Below, one piece after another: positions 53,831-64,000 of a DNA stretch of 64,000 nucleotides (positions within the stretch are counted from its first letter, which is position 1; each line of letters begins with the position of its first letter). The DNA lies in the NCBI RefSeq assembly GCF_033547095.1, contig NZ_CP137852.1:2907501-2971500 (forward strand), written 5' to 3'. The stretch is from Sediminicoccus rosea (GTDB lineage Bacteria > Pseudomonadota > Alphaproteobacteria > Acetobacterales > Acetobacteraceae). Made by a program: the position numbers and the translations under genes. The notes under the pieces are model-generated. The model made no database searches. It saw only the letters and a program-made list of their open reading frames with translations, and had not been told where the DNA came from.

Positions 53831-54009
53831 TGCCGGGCGCTCCGGTCCGGCAGGGGGCGCATGGCGCGGAGCTGCGCGGCGAGCGCCCCCTGCCCCGCAT
53901 GCTCGGCCAGCAGCGCCGCTTCCTCGCGCGCCGCCTCGAAGCCGAGGCGGTAGCCCTCATAGGTGGCGCGGTCGAGGCTGCGCGCGATGGCCTGGGGGAT
54001 GCTTTCCAT
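53827..54009 (-). CDS. 60-residue helical protein, unknown function
   Basis: Starts at ATG 54009 (MESIPQAIARSLDRATYEG) and is predicted almost wholly helical, with Ala/Glu/Leu-rich repeats (AAREEAALLAEHAGQGALAAQL) and a basic tail. Its stop overlaps the start of the zinc-ribbon-like gene. It is divergent from the Bug receptor gene with 88 bases between. No family was recognised. The three genes 60 aa, 42 aa and PhyH-type form one leftward unit. Confidence 0.6.
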   Translation of the reverse strand: MESIPQAIARSLDRATYEGYRLGFEAAREEAALLAEHAGQGALAAQLRAMRPLPDRSARQ

Positions 54010-54097
54010 CCGCGAGATGTGCCGCCGCCGCTTTCGCTTGCAAGGGCGCGCGGGGCGGTTTCTGCTGTGCGGACAGGACTTCGGGAGAGAGACACCC

Positions 54098-55048
54098 ATG
54101 CAACGCCGCGCCCTGCTGGCCCTGCCGTTGGCTACCCCTGCCCTTGCCTCCGCGCAGTCCCTGGGCGAGCGGCCGGTGCGGCTCATCGTCCCCTATTCGG
54201 CGGGCGGCGTGGCGGACACAGTGGCGCGCATCCTGCAGCAGCGCGTCTCCGAGAATCTCGGCCTGCCCTTCATCGTGGAGAATCGCACCGGCGCCTCGGG
54301 CGCCATCGGCGCGGGCTTCGTCGCCCAGGCGCAGCCTGATGGGCACACACTGCTGCTGGAGGGCGCGACCTCCATCACCGGTCCGCTCGCCAACCGGAGC
54401 CTGCCCTTCGACTATGCCGCCATGCCGCGCGTGGCGCAGGTGACCGCCGCTCCCTATGTGCTCGGCATCCGCGCGGGCTTCCCCGGCGAGGATCTGCCCG
54501 GCTTCCTGGCCGAGGCGCGCCGCCGCCCGGGCGAGGTCACCTTCGGCACGCCCGGCATCGCCCATGTTGGCCACCTGATGGGCGAGTTGCTGCAGTCGCT
54601 CGCCGATGTGCGGCTGGAGCACGTGCCCTTTCGCGGCGGCGCCGATGCGGCACGCGAGGTGGCGGGCGGGCGGATCGATGCCTGCATCATCAGCGAGAGC
54701 AGCTTTTCGCCCGTGCTGCGAGGCGAGCGCGGGCGCGTGATCGGCGTGACCGGCGCCGCCCGCCGGCCCAACCTGCCCGGTGTGCCCGCGATCGGCGAGG
54801 TGGTGCCGGGCTATGAGCTTTCGACGTGGATGATGATCTTCGCGCCCCCCGGCACGCCCATGGCGCTGCGCCAGCGCCTCTCCCAGGCCTTCGCCGCGGC
54901 GGTGGGGGACCCGCAGCTGCGCGATCGGATCGAAGCCAGCGGCAATGACCCGGTAAGCGCAGGGCCCGAGGCCGCGGAGGCGCTGTGGCAGGCCGAGCGC
55001 ATGAAGCTGAGCGCGCTGATGCGCCGCGCCGGACTGGTGCAAGGATAA
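54098..55048 (+). CDS. Bug/TctC-family tripartite tricarboxylate receptor
   Basis: 316 residues with a short export signal (RRALLALPLATPALASA). The Bug family start is RPVRLIVPYSAGGVADTVAR, followed by NRTGASGAIGAGFVAQAQPDGHTLL. GTPGIAHVGHLMGELL and HVPFRGGADAAREVAGGRID follow, all characteristic. Such receptors bind carboxylates such as citrate, glutarate or nicotinate through bridging waters. GGGAGAGA nine bases ahead supports ATG 54098. No tctA/tctB membrane genes are adjacent, common for the many orphan Bug receptors of related genomes. Confidence 0.92.
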   Translation: MQRRALLALPLATPALASAQSLGERPVRLIVPYSAGGVADTVARILQQRVSENLGLPFIVENRTGASGAIGAGFVAQAQPDGHTLLLEGATSITGPLANRSLPFDYAAMPRVAQVTAAPYVLGIRAGFPGEDLPGFLAEARRRPGEVTFGTPGIAHVGHLMGELLQSLADVRLEHVPFRGGADAAREVAGGRIDACIISESSFSPVLRGERGRVIGVTGAARRPNLPGVPAIGEVVPGYELSTWMMIFAPPGTPMALRQRLSQAFAAAVGDPQLRDRIEASGNDPVSAGPEAAEALWQAERMKLSALMRRAGLVQG

Positions 55049-55132
55049 CGCTCAGGGGGTGGCTTGTGGCGCGCGCCGGGTTTCGCTAGAGACTGCGCCC
55101 ACCGACGCATTGACCGGTACGCCTCGGCAGGC

Positions 55133-55207
<75 letters not shown>

Positions 55208-55406
55208 TAAATTCAAGCACTTAGACGCCAGACTTGAGACAAAGTCAGGAGCCTTTGCCGAAGGCGCCCCGACGTTTCCGTTCCTGCGCGGCCCCAGCCA
55301 GGTGAAGCGCCGAGCACCCCTCATCACCTCCGCACCGGCCATGCGCAGGATTCGCGACACCGTCTTGCCGGGACCCACGCGAAGCGCCTTGCCCTTGCCG
55401 CTACGT
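55208..55406. other. non-coding gap after tRNA-Val
   Basis: 199 bases with no convincing gene. A weak GCCTT/AAGGC hairpin near 55250 and short open frames that run back into the tRNA are all that is seen. No integrase or repeat of the tRNA 3' end was found in the window. Confidence 0.5.
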
Positions 55407-56731
<1,325 letters not shown>

Positions 56732-56735
<4 letters not shown>

Positions 56736-58174
56736 GCGGCCCGGCTCCTGTCGAGGGGGATAACGAGGCGGATGGCCGTGCCGCCGCCCGGGCGCGCCGC
56801 GACCGAGGCGCGGGCGTCGAGATCGCCCAGCAGCCCGACGACGACACCAAGGCCCAGGCGGCGCGAGCCTGTCTCGGGCGGCGCCCCGCCACCCGAAAGC
56901 CGTTCCGCCGCGGCAGGGTCGAGGCCCGGGCCTTCATCGGTGATCTCGCACAGCAGATCGCCCTCCACGATCCGCGCCTGCAGCCCGACCACGCCCCCGC
57001 GCGGCGTCGCCGCGCAGGCATTGAGCAGCAGGTTCAGCAACACCTGGCGCACGCCACCGGCGCCCGTGCCGAGATGCCCCTCCGGCAGGTCCAGCCCGAA
57101 GGCGAGCGTCACGCCCTGCCGCTCCGCCGCCGGGCGGGCCAGATGCCGCAGATCATCGAGATCCGCCCGGGTCAGCGGGTGGTCCTGCTCGGGGCGGTAG
57201 AGGCTCAGCGTGCGGCTGACGATGCGCTCCAGCGCGTTGATCCCGCGCTCGAGAAAGGCGAGCGCCTCCTCGCGCTCCCCCGGGCGGTCACCGAAGCGGC
57301 GCAGGGTGGAGACGGCGGTGGCGAGGCCGGCAAGCGGGTTGCGGACCTCATGGGCGACATTGGCGGCCAATTGGCCCAGCGCCGCCGCCTGCTCCCGATC
57401 GGCCAGTTCCGCCGCCAGCCGCTCGCGCTCGCGCACACCATCGGCCATGCGGTTATAGGCGCCGAGCACGTGGGCCGTGCGCGGATCAACGGCGTTGATC
57501 AGCGCATCGGGCAGGCGCGCGGGGGGGCGGCTTGCGCCCTCGGACAGTTCGCGGACCAGCAGCCGCAGCGGCCGGCCCAGGCGGTGCAGCACGAACCAGG
57601 CCAGCAACGCGAAGAGCGCCGCGAGCAGCAGGTCCATCACGATGATCGTCCAGGAAAGGCGCTCGCGCGCCGCCAGGATCGGCCCGATATCGAGCGCGGC
57701 GACGATGCGGCCCGCGGAACCCGAGGCCCCCTCCACGCTGCGTGCGGCCCAGGCGACGCCGCCCACAGGGTCCATCCGCCAGCCCTCCCGCTCCAGCAGC
57801 GCCCGGTCGGGCTCGGGCAGGAGCGGGTCGCCATGCCGCGCCAGCAGGCGGCCGGCCGGGTCAAACGCGAAGAGCGCGCGTTCAGCCACGCCATGCTGCT
57901 CGCCGAAGGCGCGGCCGAAGCGTCCCGCGACATAGTCCGGATCGCCGGCCTCGAGCCCTGTCCGGACGCTGGCCGCGAGCCCGTCCAGATAGACCCGGCC
58001 GAGTTGCTGGAGCTGCCGGTCCGCCTCCCGGTTGGTGGCCTGCAGCGCGATCTGCGTCGTGCCCACCGCCACCGCGAAGACCAGGAGGCCGGCGGCCGCG
58101 GGCAGCCGCAGGCCAGGCGGCAGAACGGGGCGCGGCCGGCTCGCCGGGGGTGGATCGTCGGTCGCGGGCGTCAT
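56732..58174 (-). CDS. membrane sensor histidine kinase, second system
   Basis: 480 residues with TM1 at about 23-44 and TM2 at about 174-197, flanking a roughly 130-residue periplasmic sensor. A HAMP-like linker follows, then His275 in NVAHEVRNPLAGL, N-box LLNACAATPRGG, G1 DEGPGLDP and G2 RRLGLGVVVGLL. The N-box and G2 are slightly degenerate. Partner of the regulator at 55407. Its position after the Mrp/universal-stress genes suggests sensing of ion, pH or membrane-energy stress; this is contextual inference. Confidence 0.92.
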
Positions 58175-58192
58175 CGCGCGGATGGCTCCTGG

Positions 58193-58206
58193 GGGCGCCG
58201 GCGCCC
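58193..58206. promoter_or_regulatory. 14-bp perfect palindrome between the Mrp/Usp and kinase genes
   Basis: GGGCGCCGGCGCCC, no loop, in the 54-base gap. It may be an operator or chance in GC-rich DNA. Confidence 0.3.
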
Positions 58207-58228
58207 GCCCGGCAGCCAGCCTCCTGCA

Positions 58229-59128
58229 TCAGGGAAGGAGACTGAGCGGGACGGTCCGCGCCGTCGTTTCGAAGGCGCAGTGCCGGAGGCTGTCGAGGAC
58301 ACCGCCGTAGCACGTGGAAAGGCAGGGAACCACCGCCGCATCGAAGAAGACGAGGCGCGCGCGCAACTCCTCCGGCGCGGCGGTCGCGTCGATCGGCGCC
58401 ATGACTGCGACCCGCCGGCCATGCTCGCGCAGCAGTTCGGCCTGGGCCTCCACCATCTCGCGCAGGCTGCTCCGCTCCTCGCCGATGGGCAGGATCGAGA
58501 TGGGGGCGGCGGACCAGAGCCCGCTGCGCAGCAGTCCCGCCGCCAGCGCGCCGGACCCCGGGGCGTCGCCCACGATCAGCACCACACCCCGGACGGTCTC
58601 CGGCAGTTCCCGCACCCGCAGCACCGGCGCGACCCTGCCTGTGGCCAGCGCCGCGGCCAGTTCATGGCCGGGCTCGCTTTCCGGGCCATGGGGGCCAATG
58701 CCGGCCGGCACGATGATGAGATCCTGGCCGGCCAGCAGCGACGCGATCTCGCGGGCCGAATTCTCCTCATGGCGTGCCGCGGCGCGGATGGAGGGGTGCG
58801 CGGCGGCAGCGGTCTCGAATTCCCCGAGCGCGGCCGCTGCCGCTTCCCGCAGGCGGGCACGGCTGCGGGAGGCGAGCCAATCCGCCCAGAAGGCGCCGCC
58901 CACCGGCATGGGGCCGCGCCAGATCCGCGGCTCCAGCCCCACGCCGGACAGGCCGGTGACGGCGGCGCCGGTAGGCCCCGCGAGGCGCATTGCCGCCGTG
59001 GCCGCGGCCGCCTGCGACGGCCCGCCGACAAGGCACACCAGGATGCGCCGCAAGGCCGCCGCTTCGACCCCCGGCTGGTCACGCAGGACCGGATCGACCG
59101 GCCGCCGGAACTCCGGAATGGCGCTCAT
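58229..59128 (-). CDS. universal-stress-like protein, possible independent product of the mrpG frame
   Basis: 299 residues from the internal ATG 59128 (MSAIPEFRRPVDP), preceded seven bases earlier by GAGGAA, which inside the longer frame encodes Glu-Glu. The sequence has RRILVCLVGGPSQAAAATAAMRLA and a second RGVVLIVGDAPGSGALAAGLL start-of-domain strand, the layout of tandem Usp domains. The nucleotide-binding G-x2-G-x9-G(S/T) motif is not clear. It may bind nucleotide weakly or act as a regulator of the antiporter. Whether it is made alone cannot be told from sequence. Confidence 0.55.
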   Translation of the reverse strand: MSAIPEFRRPVDPVLRDQPGVEAAALRRILVCLVGGPSQAAAATAAMRLAGPTGAAVTGLSGVGLEPRIWRGPMPVGGAFWADWLASRSRARLREAAAAALGEFETAAAAHPSIRAAARHEENSAREIASLLAGQDLIIVPAGIGPHGPESEPGHELAAALATGRVAPVLRVRELPETVRGVVLIVGDAPGSGALAAGLLRSGLWSAAPISILPIGEERSSLREMVEAQAELLREHGRRVAVMAPIDATAAPEELRARLVFFDAAVVPCLSTCYGGVLDSLRHCAFETTARTVPLSLLP

Positions 59129-59539
59129 CGGGGTTTCCTCGGGGTTGGGGGCGCGCGCCGTCCGGGTCCGGAGGGTGCGGCTCGGGTCAATGTCGAAGAC
59201 CTTGCGGTGGAGGACGCCCGAAAGGGCATCGGCCACCGATGCCGCGCCCAGCGGCGCGCCCGCGACATAGGCGGCGCGACCCAGCGCATGGGAGGCGAGC
59301 GGCGCCGTCAGCAGCAGGAAGGCGATGGCGGCGAGCGCGGTCAGGAGCGCGGCCGGCGTGCCGAAGGCAAGCCCGGCGCCGAGCAGCATCAGCCCCGCCC
59401 CGGCCACGCCCGCCTTGGCCGCCGCGTGCATGCGCATGAAGGGATCGGTCAGCCGGGCGACACCGAGCGCGGCCAGCCCCACCACCCCGGCGCCACCGAC
59501 CAGCAGCAGCGCGGCCAGGACCTCGATCGCCACCCTCAT
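58229..59539 (-). CDS. mrpG: MrpG subunit in one uninterrupted frame with a universal-stress-like domain
   Basis: 436 codons without a stop. Residues about 1-105 are MrpG: three hydrophobic helices (EVLAALLLVGGAGVVGLAALG; GVAGAGLMLLGAGLAFG; LLTALAAIAFLLLTAPLAS) with the conserved RLTDPFMRMHAAAKAGV. A hydrophilic linker (about 106-137) leads into about 300 residues resembling tandem universal-stress domains. MrpG is normally 100-130 residues and ends after the helices. An internal ATG at 59128 with GAGGAA ahead could give a separate stress protein, so the product may be a fusion, two proteins or both. ATG 59539 overlaps the mrpF stop. Confidence 0.82.
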   Translation of the reverse strand: MRVAIEVLAALLLVGGAGVVGLAALGVARLTDPFMRMHAAAKAGVAGAGLMLLGAGLAFGTPAALLTALAAIAFLLLTAPLASHALGRAAYVAGAPLGAASVADALSGVLHRKVFDIDPSRTLRTRTARAPNPEETPMSAIPEFRRPVDPVLRDQPGVEAAALRRILVCLVGGPSQAAAATAAMRLAGPTGAAVTGLSGVGLEPRIWRGPMPVGGAFWADWLASRSRARLREAAAAALGEFETAAAAHPSIRAAARHEENSAREIASLLAGQDLIIVPAGIGPHGPESEPGHELAAALATGRVAPVLRVRELPETVRGVVLIVGDAPGSGALAAGLLRSGLWSAAPISILPIGEERSSLREMVEAQAELLREHGRRVAVMAPIDATAAPEELRARLVFFDAAVVPCLSTCYGGVLDSLRHCAFETTARTVPLSLLP

Positions 59540-59835
59540 GCGGCGGGCTCCCGCGCCGGCGGGGCGCTCGCGCGCTCCATCAGCCGTGCGAAGGCGACGG
59601 CGCCGAGGAAGCCCACGAGCGCGATGCCGAAGGCGATGTCGAGGAAGGCGGCATGTCCGGCGATGACGGCGACCAGCGCGGCGAAGCAGACGCCGAGCAG
59701 GCCCAGCATGTCGGTCGCAATGACACGGTCCGCCGAGGAGGGCCCGACCAGCAGCCGCAGCACAACAGGGATGCACCCCAGCGCGACAATCAGGGCGGCG
59801 AGGCCCGCGGCCCAGGGAATCAAGCCGGTGGTCAT
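59536..59835 (-). CDS. mrpF: Mrp Na+/H+ antiporter subunit F
   Basis: 99 residues, three helices, with the MrpF signature LRLLVGPSSADRVIATDMLG between helices 1 and 2 and FLDIAFGIALVGFLGAVAFARL at the end. It is one of the small membrane subunits needed to assemble the complex. It overlaps mrpE and mrpG by 4 bases each. Confidence 0.92.
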   Translation of the reverse strand: MTTGLIPWAAGLAALIVALGCIPVVLRLLVGPSSADRVIATDMLGLLGVCFAALVAVIAGHAAFLDIAFGIALVGFLGAVAFARLMERASAPPAREPAA

Positions 59836-60154
59836 GGCAGCACCTCCCGCGCGCGGGCCTCCAGGGTGGATTTCATGCCGGCGATCGCCGCCGCCCGGTC
59901 CGGCGCGTCCAGCACATGGACGTAGAGCGTCCGGCCATCGGCCGAGACCTCAAGGCTCGTGGTGCCGGGCGTCAGCGTCACCATGTCGGCGAAGAGCACC
60001 GTCCCGCCGGGCGAGCGGATGTCGAGCGGCACGGCGAGGATGGCGGGCCGCAGGCGCTCCGGCGGGCCGAGCACGGCGCGGATGGTGGCGAGCGTGGATT
60101 TCGCAAGCTCCACCACGAAGGTGGCGCCGACACGAATCCAGGCGAGGGCGATCC

Positions 60155-60158
<4 letters not shown>
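59832..60158 (-). CDS. mrpE: Mrp antiporter subunit E, short form
   Basis: 108 residues, against about 160 usual. The C-terminal cytoplasmic MrpE domain is intact (MVTLTPGTTSLEVSADG, YVHVLDAPDRAAAI), with one hydrophobic segment (IRVGATFVVELAKSTLATI) before it. The two N-terminal helices of typical MrpE are absent, and the frame upstream shows no similar sequence because mrpD occupies it. ATG 60158 overlaps the mrpD stop (ATGA). MrpE helps assembly or stability; a shortened form may still insert by its one helix. Confidence 0.87.
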
Positions 60159-61689
<1,531 letters not shown>

Positions 61690-61693
<4 letters not shown>

Positions 61694-62112
61694 GCCGCCT
61701 CCTTCCGTGCAGCGGACTGGCCCGCGCCTGCGGCCGCCGGGACGGCCGGGGGACCTGCATGGTCCGGGCGCTCGGCCTCGTCCATCTCCTCGGCGGAGAC
61801 GCTGCCGAAGGCGGCGTGGGCCCGCATCACCAGCACCAGGGCGAAGGCGGCGAGGCCGAAGCCGATGACGATGGCGGTCAGGATCAGCGCCTGGGGCAGC
61901 GGGTTCCCAGCACCAGCGACCAGCACCGAGGCGCCCGGGTCCACCAGCGGCGGCACCATGCCGCCAACCCGCCCGGCCGCGAAGATGGCAAGGTTCACAC
62001 CCGTGCCGAGCAGGACGAAGCCGAGCAGCGCGCGCGGCAGGTCGCGCGCCAGCAGCAGGTAGGCGGCCGCGGCGACGAGCAGACCGATGGTGAGGGCAAG
62101 GGCGGCTTCCAT
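61690..62112 (-). CDS. mrpC: Mrp antiporter subunit C (NuoK-like)
   Basis: 140 residues, three helices (ALALTIGLLVAAAAYLLLA; ALLGFVLLGTGVNLAIFAAG; ALILTAIVIGFGLAAFALVLV). The conserved ALILTAIVI motif is shared with NuoK/MnhC. The C-terminal tail is longer than usual and Ala/Pro-rich. ATG 62112 (MEAALALTIG) matches the family start and lies five bases past the mrpB stop. Confidence 0.93.
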
Positions 62113-62117
62113 CCTGC

Positions 62118-62534
62118 TCACTCCTCCGCCACGAGGGCGAAGACCATCGCCGTGACGGTGCCGATCACCACGAGATAGACGCCCACATCGAAGACGAAGG
62201 CGGTGTTCAGCGGCAGCGTCAGCGGGATCTGCGGGAACCACCAACGATGCGTCAGGTAGCCGGCCGAGGGATCGAGCCAGGCGAGCAGGCCGCTGCCCGC
62301 CGCGACCAGCAGGCCCACGCCGCACCAGGCGGCAGGCGGCGCGCGCATCACCGCGAGTGCGGCCGCCTGCCCACGCGAGATGGCGAAGAAGACCAGTCCC
62401 GCCGAGGCGACGAGCCCGCCCACGAAGCCGCCGCCCGGCGCGTTGTGGCCGCGCACGAGGAGGTAGAGCGAGACGACCATCGGCACCCAGAGCAGCAGCG
62501 GCGCCGAAACGCGGAGAATGAGGGAGGATGGCAT
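62118..62534 (-). CDS. mrpB: Mrp antiporter subunit B
   Basis: 138 residues, four helices. The MnhB signature is LYLLVRGHNAPGGGFVGGLV, with LNTAFVFDVGVYLVVIGTVTAMV at the end. ATG 62534 (MPSSLILRVSAP) is preferred, four bases after the mrpA stop; a start at 62555 overlapping mrpA is possible. It forms part of the interface joining MrpA to the smaller subunits. Confidence 0.93.
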   Translation of the reverse strand: MPSSLILRVSAPLLLWVPMVVSLYLLVRGHNAPGGGFVGGLVASAGLVFFAISRGQAAALAVMRAPPAAWCGVGLLVAAGSGLLAWLDPSAGYLTHRWWFPQIPLTLPLNTAFVFDVGVYLVVIGTVTAMVFALVAEE

Positions 62535-62538
62535 CGTC

Positions 62539-64000
62539 TCAATTCCTGGGCGCAAGGGGGCGTGCCGCGCCGCGCAGCAGCGCGAGGACCGCGAAGGCGG
62601 CGATGGCGAGCACGGCGATCTCGCCCAGCGTGTCCAGCGCGCGGAAATCCACGAGGATGACGTTCACCACGTTCCGCCCATGCCCGGCCGGCACGCTGTT
62701 CTCGCCGAACCAGGAGCCGAGCCTCGGGTCGAAGGGAGAGGCCAGCACGGCCAGCAGCAGCGAAGCGACGGAGCCGCCGAGCGCCAGCGCCACCGCGGCG
62801 TCACCGGTGCGTTGGCGGGGCGTGCGCGCATCGCGGCCGCGGAGCGGCAGGCGCAGCAGCACGGTGGCGAGGATGACCACCAGCAGCACCTCGACCGTGA
62901 ACTGCGTGAGCGCGACATCGGGCGCGCCGAAGCTCAGGAAGACCAGGGCCGTGCCGAAGCCGACCAGCCCGGTGGAGAGGACGGCGGCCAAGGTGCTGCG
63001 CGCCAGCGCCGTGGCGAGCGCACCGACGGCGATGAGCAGGAAGGCGAAGGCGCGCGGATCGAGCGTGCCGCCCATGGGCCGGTCGAAGCCGCCACGGATC
63101 GCCAGCACCGCGAGCGGCGCCAGCGCCGTCACCAGCAGCAGGGTGCGCATGTAGCCGCGCAGGCTGCCGTGCTGCACGGCGCGCGTCGTCCCCTCGGCCC
63201 AGCCGATCACGCCCGCCAGCGCCCGCTCATAGCCGCGCGAGGGACCGAGGCGGTCCAGCAGGACCAGGCCACGCAGCCGCGGCATCAGCCGCTCCCAGCC
63301 GAGCAGGATCAGCAGACCGAGCCCGACCGTGGCCGCGCTCAGGGCGAGGACGGGGGTGAAGCCGTGCCAGAGCTTCAGCGGCACATCGGCCGGGTGACCC
63401 AGGATGGCGGCGGCGGCGCCGTTCACCAGCCATTCGCCCGGCAGGGAGGGCGCGATGCCGGCCAGCAGCCCGAGGCACGCCAGCAGCACGGGGCCGGCCA
63501 GCATGGAAATCGGCGGATCATGCGGCTCGCGCGGGGTGGGCCGCACCGACCCGAAGAAGATGCGCCAGGAAAGCAGCCCGGCCACCGCCACCATCGCCGC
63601 GTTCACCGCGAAGCCGATGACCGCGACGACGGGCGCCATGCCGCCGGCGGCGAGCTTCGCCTCATAGACGATCTCCTTCGCCACGAAGCCGACGAAGGGC
63701 GGCAGCCCCGCCATGGACAAGGCCGCCAGCACCGCCGCTCCGGCGGTCCATGGCATGGCGCCGCGCAGACCGCCCAGGGCGGAGGCGTCGCGCGTGCCCG
63801 TCTCGTGGTCGAGGACGCCCGCGATGAGGAACAGCGCCGCCTTGTAGAGCGCATGCACCAGCAGGAAGGTCACCGCCGCCGTCGCCGAGAGGTCCGGCGC
63901 GATGCCGATGAGCATGACGAGCGTGCCCAGGGCGGTGACGGTGGTATAGGCGAGCACGCGCTTGAGGTCCGTCTCGCGCAGTGCCAGCAGGGCGCCGGTC
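62539..64000 (-). CDS. mrpA: Mrp antiporter subunit A, N-terminus cut by window edge
   Basis: The frame is open to the window edge, where it reads GALLALRETDLKRVLAYTT, a conserved internal MrpA segment, so the first part of this usually ~750-950-residue protein is missing. Visible are the proton-antiporter core (FLLVHALYKAALFLIAG), the MrpA-specific domain (FLSFGAPDVALTQFTVEVLL) and the MbhE-like C-terminus (VILVDFRALDTLGEIAVLA). This is the NuoL-like subunit of the seven-gene complex mrpABCDEFG. Confidence 0.94.
   Translation of the reverse strand, partial: TGALLALRETDLKRVLAYTTVTALGTLVMLIGIAPDLSATAAVTFLLVHALYKAALFLIAGVLDHETGTRDASALGGLRGAMPWTAGAAVLAALSMAGLPPFVGFVAKEIVYEAKLAAGGMAPVVAVIGFAVNAAMVAVAGLLSWRIFFGSVRPTPREPHDPPISMLAGPVLLACLGLLAGIAPSLPGEWLVNGAAAAILGHPADVPLKLWHGFTPVLALSAATVGLGLLILLGWERLMPRLRGLVLLDRLGPSRGYERALAGVIGWAEGTTRAVQHGSLRGYMRTLLLVTALAPLAVLAIRGGFDRPMGGTLDPRAFAFLLIAVGALATALARSTLAAVLSTGLVGFGTALVFLSFGAPDVALTQFTVEVLLVVILATVLLRLPLRGRDARTPRQRTGDAAVALALGGSVASLLLAVLASPFDPRLGSWFGENSVPAGHGRNVVNVILVDFRALDTLGEIAVLAIAAFAVLALLRGAARPLAPRN

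Noticed and set aside
53957-55042. 361-codon minus-strand frame opposite the Bug receptor
   Set aside because: The plus-strand product has the full Bug family pattern and a good ribosome site; the opposite frame is low-complexity.

Overview
The window is a GC-rich, densely packed chromosomal segment in which most neighbouring genes overlap by 1-4 bases (ATGA, GTGA, TGATG). The gene families point to an alphaproteobacterium of the Acetobacteraceae, close to Roseomonas: Bug/TctC receptors, MlrC-type M81 peptidase, CoxL-like molybdenum hydroxylases, several peptide-type ABC receptors, an ELM1-family protein, a YhdP/AsmA giant and a seven-gene Mrp antiporter. This placement is inferred from gene content, not from an rRNA gene. 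No CRISPR array, phage or insertion sequence was seen.

Layout. 1-4.6 kb: end of a NUDIX gene, then a leftward operon of a small secreted protein, a predicted outer-membrane barrel, a sensor kinase and a sigma-54-dependent response regulator. A close match to a sigma-54 (-24/-12) promoter lies ahead of it, so the operon may control itself. 4.7-8.3 kb: metallo-beta-lactamase-fold hydrolase, two EamA transporters and a MaoC-like hydratase. 8.4-10.4 kb: coupled methyltransferase, polyprenyl-type glycosyltransferase and SMR-like membrane protein. 10.5-24.4 kb: GNAT, radC, an orphan CoxL-like subunit whose expected catalytic Glu is Gln, a chemoreceptor, the AsmA-like giant, glnE and an M81 peptidase.

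24.4-28.9 kb: pyrE coupled to a peptide-type ABC importer (receptor, VOC protein, two permeases, no ATPase). 28.9-34.7 kb: ELM1 and msrQ, a two-cold-shock-domain protein with an Arg/Gly repeat linker, dadA with an HpxZ/AtzH-like gene, a small lower-GC gene and a LysE exporter. 34.7-38.5 kb: a complete CoxS-CoxL-CoxM-type hydroxylase with the form II (AYRGAGR) loop. 38.9-49.5 kb: a complete Dpp/Opp-type ABC importer preceded by four tandem full-length paralogous substrate-binding proteins. 49.5-52.8 kb: TRAP transporter dctPQM. 52.9-55.2 kb: PhyH-type dioxygenase, two very small coupled genes (one a 42-residue zinc-ribbon-like protein), a Bug receptor and tRNA-Val(GAC).

55.4-64 kb: Mrp Na+/H+ antiporter genes mrpA(partial)BCDEFG. 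The mrpG frame runs uninterrupted into a universal-stress-like domain, mrpE is short, and a second sigma-54 response regulator/kinase pair follows on the same strand. The window mainly encodes uptake and oxidation of scavenged organic compounds (peptide-like, carboxylate, N-heterocycle or aldehyde substrates), plus two sigma-54 regulatory circuits and ion homeostasis.
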